A stretch of 9,485 nt of DNA from Gammaproteobacteria bacterium (GTDB lineage: Bacteria; Pseudomonadota; Gammaproteobacteria; Pseudomonadales; Azotimanducaceae_A): contig DUAT01000060.1 in assembly GCA_012960755.1 (NCBI GenBank), forward strand, positions 21,048 through 30,532, given 5' to 3'. The translations under genes and the position numbers were made by a program. Below are positions 5,942 to 9,485 of this stretch, piece by piece. A model generated the notes under the pieces. The model was not told the DNA's origin and ran no database searches. It saw nothing but the letters and a program-made list of their open reading frames with translations. Numbering within the stretch: position 1 is the first letter of the stretch; every line of letters starts with the position of its first letter.

Positions 5942-6639
5942 ACTGCATCAAGCAAATTTCAAGTACCGGTAAATGCTCAACAAACAAACTGGGGAATAAA
6001 CTTTACTTAGCTGGGCGAATTGAAAAACGCGATCAACAATTGAAAAAAGGCTATCGCTGGGGGCTTGTAAATGCTCGTAACCTTGATTATCCCGAGGCGA
6101 GCGACCCTGTGCTGGAATCGACCTACCACACGTCATTTAGCGTTGACGACATTGCACTCATATACACTGGCCCATACACACTTGGCGATGATCATGGAAG
6201 TTCCCATCAGCCGTTTAGCGTGAAACCTCGCGAAAATCATTGTTGGAATAATGGGTACGGCTCACGCAGCCACGGTAGTGCACCTATTGCATATATAGAC
6301 TACGACACTGAAGAAGTAGACAGGAATGCCAGTTCTACTTTTAAGCGTGCTATGAATGGTATCGCTGCCTGTGATGTATTCTTCGTCTGGTTAGATGACA
6401 TGGAAGCCTTCGGTACTCTTGTCGAGATTGGTTATGCAAAAGCAGCCGGCAAGCACATCGTATTGGCAGTACCACCAATGACTGAATTGACCGCTAACAA
6501 TCCCGCGAACAGCCGCGGAGAGCTGTGGTTCGCACACCAAGCAGCAAATGAGATTGTTCCCGGTGATAGCGCCAAAGAATGTTTTGAACATTGGGTCCGC
6601 GTCAACTACACAACCGAATTGCGAAGCGCCAAACAATGA
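5938..6639 (+). CDS. Nucleoside 2-deoxyribosyltransferase-like protein
   Basis: A 233-residue cytoplasmic protein with the Rossmann-like signature of the NDT/SLOG superfamily. The first strand is KLYLAGRI (21-28). The second motif is NGIAACDVFFVWLDDM (140-155) with D146. The nucleophile-containing motif is FGTLVEIGYAKAAGK (158-172), where E163 aligns with the catalytic Glu of NDT enzymes. Family members transfer or hydrolyse the N-glycosidic bond of (deoxy)nucleosides, nucleotides or NAD. Usual enzymes are about 140-170 residues; this one carries an insertion (about 75-118, rich in Gly, Ser, His) between the first strand and the catalytic part. It overlaps alpA upstream and the primase gene downstream by ATGA, so it is produced with the replication protein. 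Nucleotide-pool modification and abortive defence are both possible; the substrate is unknown. Confidence 0.75.
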   Translation: MNCIKQISSTGKCSTNKLGNKLYLAGRIEKRDQQLKKGYRWGLVNARNLDYPEASDPVLESTYHTSFSVDDIALIYTGPYTLGDDHGSSHQPFSVKPRENHCWNNGYGSRSHGSAPIAYIDYDTEEVDRNASSTFKRAMNGIAACDVFFVWLDDMEAFGTLVEIGYAKAAGKHIVLAVPPMTELTANNPANSRGELWFAHQAANEIVPGDSAKECFEHWVRVNYTTELRSAKQ

Positions 6640-8543
6640 GCCCCGATAAGTTAAAGACAATAGTCGATTGGTACAACTTCGGCCTTAATGTAATCCCACT
6701 TGAGATTAACAGCAAAGTGCCTGCCAGAAGCTGGGCATCTTGGCTCAGAGAGTTAGCTGCTGCCAACGATGCCGAAAGAGCAGACGAGTTTATCACCAAG
6801 AATTGGCATAATACTGATCTAAATGTGGGTCATATTGTCGACCATTCCTTATTCGTTCTTGATGTCGACACTCCAGAGTCGTTAACTGCGCTAAAAAAGA
6901 TTGAAAGAAAACACGGTGTCACTTGCAATTTAATCATCAAAACCAAAAAAGGTGAGCACCACTACTTCCAACGTGACCCTCACGAGACCTACGCAAAACA
7001 GCAAGGTTTTAGCTCGGTCAAGCACCCCGACGCCATCGACGTAAAAACAGGTAGGTCAAAATCCGATGGCTGCTCGATGGTCGTGTTGCCTCCATCACCT
7101 GACAAAGAAGTGTTGGTGAAAAAGTGTGAAGGCGTTGATGAATTGGTAAGAGTTGACCAAGAATTCGTAGATGCTGTGTTCGCTCATAACCATCGACCTG
7201 CGCCAAGAAAGCCCGAAGCAAAACTAAAAGGGGTTTCGTCTAAAAACGCAACCTCTATAGCCTCTGAAGTTCGTGCGATCTTAAAGTTCGTAGATCCTGA
7301 TACTGATTACGACACATGGTTGGAGGTGCTCATGAGTATCCACGACAAGTTCAAGGGTAGTGATGAAGGTCTGGAGATTGCAGTTGAGTGGAGCTTGCAG
7401 ACTAACCCAAACGCCGCACTCGAAGTTGAGGATAAATGGCCTAGCTTCACTGTTGGCTCTGGGAAGGGGTTTGGTTCCGTCTGCAACATGGCGGCTGAGA
7501 ATGGCGCAAACTTATCCGAGATAGCTGGCAAATTCGGCTCCCCCTTCGCACTTGATCTGTTACCCATAGTTGACCCGAATAATCCGTTGGCCTGGGCGAG
7601 TGAATATATTCTAAGCGATGAGGCCGTTGCACAAATCGCGGACCCTAAGTGGATAATCAAAAATTTGGTTGTGCAGGGTCACTTGATTGTTTTTGCCGCC
7701 AAGCCGAATGCGGGCAAAACGGCCCTAATGACGGATATTGCAGCGTTAATGGTAAAGGAAGATAAGGAGGTGTTGTACTTCAACGCGGACACTAGCGGCA
7801 GCGATATGAAGGCGTATCACGCCCACGCCAAACTACATGGGTACGACGTTGCTTTCCCATCAATGGCGACAGGGGGCTCAATGGACAAAGTGGTCGACAA
7901 CCTCCGTCGTATGGCTGCTACGGATGCAGACTTAACCAAGCATGTTTTTATCTTCGACACGTTAAAGAAAATGACCGATGTCATCCAGAAAAAGCAACTA
8001 CGCGACTTACTGGATTTGTTACGGCGCTTGACGGCTATGGGCGCAACGGTGATTTGTCTGGGTCACTGCAACAAGTACCGTGACGCGGAAGGTGGACTGA
8101 TCTTTGAAGGCACTGGTGATTTAGAATCAGATGTGGACGAGTTGATTTATCTGGAGTCCGGTACTGACCCTGCCACGGGCAAGCGCGTAATCAGCACCTA
8201 CTTACAAAAAGTGCGCTCTGCCATGGAGCCCCTGAGCTTTGAGATGAGCAGAGACAGGACATGCACCCAACTGCCCAATTACATCGATATTAAGACCCAC
8301 AACGTATCTGACGAGAAAGAGAAAAAGCTGGCTGAAAACAACCAATGGCTGTTTGCTGCGGTCAGAGAAGCGCTGGCTGGGGGTAGCTTATCGCTAACAG
8401 AACTCAAAGCAGCGCTGAGCGGTCAGGGTATGGGTGTCGGCAAAATAGTCAGACTGTTGAAGGAATGTGAGGGCTCGCTGCTGACGATAACGAAACATCC
8501 AGACCGCGACAATGTGTCGATCTACAGCCTAAAAAAGCCCTGA
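6636..8543 (+). CDS. Bifunctional primase-helicase (PrimPol + PriCT + RecA-like ATPase)
   Basis: A 635-residue replication protein. The N-terminal PrimPol domain (about 1-190) has VLDVDTP with D76 and D78 as metal ligands, KKGEHHYF (104-111) with its catalytic His, and D135 in IDVKTGRS before VLPPS. A PriCT_2-like linker domain follows (about 205-295: FVDPDTDYDTWLEVLMSIH, EDKWPSF). The RecA-like helicase domain (about 335-545, AAA_25/RepA type) shows Walker A AKPNAGKT (355-362), Walker B HVFIFD (436-441) and the GHCNK motif (476-480). The last 65 residues resemble a winged helix that could bind an origin. ATG at 6636 is chosen for its ATGA overlap with the previous gene; a longer TTG reading (6591) is unlikely. 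It likely primes and unwinds the element's DNA. Confidence 0.9.
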   Translation: MSPDKLKTIVDWYNFGLNVIPLEINSKVPARSWASWLRELAAANDAERADEFITKNWHNTDLNVGHIVDHSLFVLDVDTPESLTALKKIERKHGVTCNLIIKTKKGEHHYFQRDPHETYAKQQGFSSVKHPDAIDVKTGRSKSDGCSMVVLPPSPDKEVLVKKCEGVDELVRVDQEFVDAVFAHNHRPAPRKPEAKLKGVSSKNATSIASEVRAILKFVDPDTDYDTWLEVLMSIHDKFKGSDEGLEIAVEWSLQTNPNAALEVEDKWPSFTVGSGKGFGSVCNMAAENGANLSEIAGKFGSPFALDLLPIVDPNNPLAWASEYILSDEAVAQIADPKWIIKNLVVQGHLIVFAAKPNAGKTALMTDIAALMVKEDKEVLYFNADTSGSDMKAYHAHAKLHGYDVAFPSMATGGSMDKVVDNLRRMAATDADLTKHVFIFDTLKKMTDVIQKKQLRDLLDLLRRLTAMGATVICLGHCNKYRDAEGGLIFEGTGDLESDVDELIYLESGTDPATGKRVISTYLQKVRSAMEPLSFEMSRDRTCTQLPNYIDIKTHNVSDEKEKKLAENNQWLFAAVREALAGGSLSLTELKAALSGQGMGVGKIVRLLKECEGSLLTITKHPDRDNVSIYSLKKP

Positions 8544-8784
8544 AGACCCCACTCCCCCGAAAAACCGAATAACCGAATAACCGGCTGATGGTTTTGGGGG
8601 CACCGACCCTCTGGAGGGCAGACGCCCACTGGGTTGGTCGGGCTATTCGGGTTATTCTATTTATTCTAGTTAAACGGTTATATGGGCTCTGTGGGGGTGG
8701 GGTCTATTTTTGGAAGTTAGGCCGAAATCATGTTTGAGGGTGTTTAAACAGGGTGGCCGGAATCCCCTGAGTGGGCCGTGGAGG
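8544..8784. other. Gene-free structured region, candidate replication origin
   Basis: A 241-bp non-coding stretch between convergent genes. GACCCCA-CT-CCCCC (8545-8558) is matched by GGGGG-TGGGGTC (8693-8704), enclosing about 134 bp. Inside lie CCGACC/GGTCGG (8603-8608 with 8636-8641), CCCTC-TG-GAGGG (8607-8618) and GGGC-AGAC-GCCC (8616-8627). A 10-bp palindrome TGTTTAAACA lies at 8741-8750. Together with the GAATAACC repeats and the primase-helicase gene immediately upstream, this resembles origins of P4-like and PICI elements. The right outer arm is followed by TATTTTT, so it might also help end primase transcription. Confidence 0.5.
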
Positions 8785-8790
8785 TTATTC
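8567..8790. repeat. Iteron-like GAATAACC repeats
   Basis: GAATAACC occurs twice in tandem with an 8-bp period (8567-8574, 8575-8582). It occurs inverted as GGTTATTC at 8650-8657 and 8783-8790, the last touching the stop codon of the DUF5681 gene. Degenerate copies (CTATTC at 8643-8648, TTATTC at 8661-8666, CGGTTAT at 8675-8681) fill the space between. The pattern suits binding sites for a replication initiator. Confidence 0.6.
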
Positions 8791-9030
8791 AAAGTTCCGC
8801 CTCACGGGTTGGAAATTGAGATTATTTAAGAATTGTCCCTCCTCGTGTGCGAAATCCAGAATTAGCTGTATGCGCTTCTCGTGCCATGCATCCAACTCAG
8901 CGAGGGCTAATCGGAATCGCTCTGCTGACACCCTCGCCTTCTCCCGCCGAGCGCGCCGCAGTTGATGCTTACCTGAACCCTTTGGACGCCCCTTTGGATT
9001 ACCACTTTGGCCTTTCACAAACCTTGGCAC
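8785..9030 (-). CDS. DUF5681 domain protein
   Basis: An 81-residue, strongly basic protein. Its N-terminus FVKGQSGNPKGRPKGSG (4-20) is the diagnostic DUF5681 motif, found in many small phage and island proteins of unknown function. The rest (about 24-60: RRARREKARVSAERFRLALAELDAWHEKRIQLILDFA) looks helical and may bind nucleic acid. The start is a GTG at 9030, supported by a good AGGAG site 6-7 nt upstream; no ATG is available nearby. TAAAAT (minus strand, 9089-9084) is a possible -10 without a good -35. The gene converges on the primase-helicase and ends in the last GGTTATTC repeat. Confidence 0.75.
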   Translation of the reverse strand: MPRFVKGQSGNPKGRPKGSGKHQLRRARREKARVSAERFRLALAELDAWHEKRIQLILDFAHEEGQFLNNLNFQPVRRNFE

Positions 9031-9211
9031 ACTGTTCTCCTGTTAAAACTGATAGAAGCAATCAAGAGTATCGTTTTGTTACTATTTTACATCTGTTATT
9101 CATTTAAGAACACTATGAACGGCTTGCTACAAAAGGTTTCAGAAACAGCCTCAATTAGCTCTGTGCGCGAGACAGTGAAAATATGACAGACAGGCGAATC
9201 CGCATGGCTGA
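9031..9211. other. Intergenic gap on the minus-strand gene pair
   Basis: A 181-bp gap holding no credible gene, only a 16-codon frame on the minus strand without a ribosome site. It contains the small palindrome GTTTC-A-GAAAC (9136-9146), an operator-like feature upstream of the DUF5681 gene. Otherwise I see nothing clear in it. Confidence 0.4.
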
Positions 9212-9485
9212 TCAACTTTTAGACATGTTCCTTTCCGTAACCCTCAACTGCTCCCGCTGATCCCGCATCAGGCTTGATAACTGTCTCAGCAGTAGCCAAG
9301 TTCCACCCTTGTATGCGTTGCGTGACGATGTCGATTTGCCTTCAGGGCTTTTTGGTCCCGTGGACTGCTTCCAAGGGTTGCCATTGCTGAATCAGCTTCG
9401 ATTGTCGTTCCCGTCGTTGTGGTGCCCCCGCAGAAATAGTGGCGGCAGCTTTTTCCAACGGGAAATTGCGAGAGCCCCCTCCAAG
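9212..9485 (-). pseudogene. Frameshifted small basic protein (STGPKSPEGK family), 5' end beyond window
   Basis: Reading leftward from 9485, one frame gives GAPQRRERQSKLIQQWQP and then runs to a stop at 9344-9342. One base further, the neighbouring frame continues the same protein: WKQSTGPKSPEGKSTSSRNAYKGGTW, then LLLRQLSSLMRDQREQLRV, ending at TGA 9214-9212. From memory of the family, QWxPW-x-x-STGPKTPEGKA-RNAYKGG is one continuous motif in a widespread small basic protein of unknown function. A single extra base in CAACCCTTGG (minus strand, 9380-9371) therefore breaks it. The second frame has a stop shortly upstream of the junction, so it is not an independent gene. It could be a true pseudogene, a sequencing error, or a +1 ribosomal shift at CCC-T. 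Confidence 0.6.

Noticed and set aside
6463..6479. ATTGG/CCAAT inverted repeat with an internal GCAGTACCA resembling the integrase operator
   Set aside because: It lies inside the conserved coding part of the deoxyribosyltransferase-like gene and the match to the operator is partial, so chance is enough.
8847..9107. 86-codon plus-strand frame opposite the DUF5681 gene
   Set aside because: The minus-strand gene has the diagnostic GNPKGRPKG motif and a strong ribosome site, whereas this frame has neither.
8544..9485. Possible right attachment site (second copy of the ssrA 3' end)
   Set aside because: I looked for TTCAATTCCCGACGCCTCC or parts of it and found no convincing copy, so the island probably continues beyond the window.
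1..9485. CRISPR array or insertion sequence
   Set aside because: There are no regularly spaced long repeats and no transposase-like frame. The only tandem repeats are the short ones reported.

Overview
The window looks like a gammaproteobacterial chromosome with a mobile island inserted at ssrA. The evidence is the rnfH-ratA / smpB / ssrA neighbourhood, a one-piece tmRNA with an encoded CCA end, and the tag ANDENYALAA, which is the Escherichia coli tag. No species can be named from the sequence alone. The left third reads as core chromosome and the rest as accessory DNA.

Core part (1-3515). On the minus strand a sodium-coupled NSS-family transporter, ratA and rnfH (cut by the window edge) are tightly packed and probably co-transcribed. 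Divergent from them is smpB, whose product carries tmRNA to stalled ribosomes. A small lipoprotein gene converges on smpB. Then comes ssrA (tmRNA, 3135-3515) with its tag reading frame. The smpB and ssrA upstream regions both contain a GTACAGTC/GACTGTAC element, tandemly repeated upstream of smpB.

Island (from about 3488 to beyond the right edge). The 3' end of ssrA is a classic tyrosine-integrase target, and it is followed by a hairpin terminator and then a P4-type integrase gene. The integrase promoter and start codon are embedded in three related ATTGCARTACYR repeats that look like an operator. A coupled unknown gene of 206 codons follows. Next is a compact operon joined by ATGA stop/start overlaps: an AlpA-like regulator, a nucleoside 2-deoxyribosyltransferase-like enzyme, and a 635-residue primase-helicase (PrimPol, PriCT and RecA-like ATPase domains). 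Just past the primase-helicase lies a gene-free, strongly structured stretch (8544-8784) with iteron-like GAATAACC repeats and nested inverted repeats, a good candidate replication origin. On the opposite strand are a small DUF5681-type protein and the end of a second small basic protein gene that carries a +1 frameshift at CCC-TTG.

The order int, alpA, primase-helicase and putative origin resembles P4-like satellites and phage-inducible chromosomal islands. No capsid, terminase or conjugation genes are visible and the far attachment site is not in the window, so the element type stays an inference. The most interesting cargo is the deoxyribosyltransferase-like enzyme locked into the replication operon.
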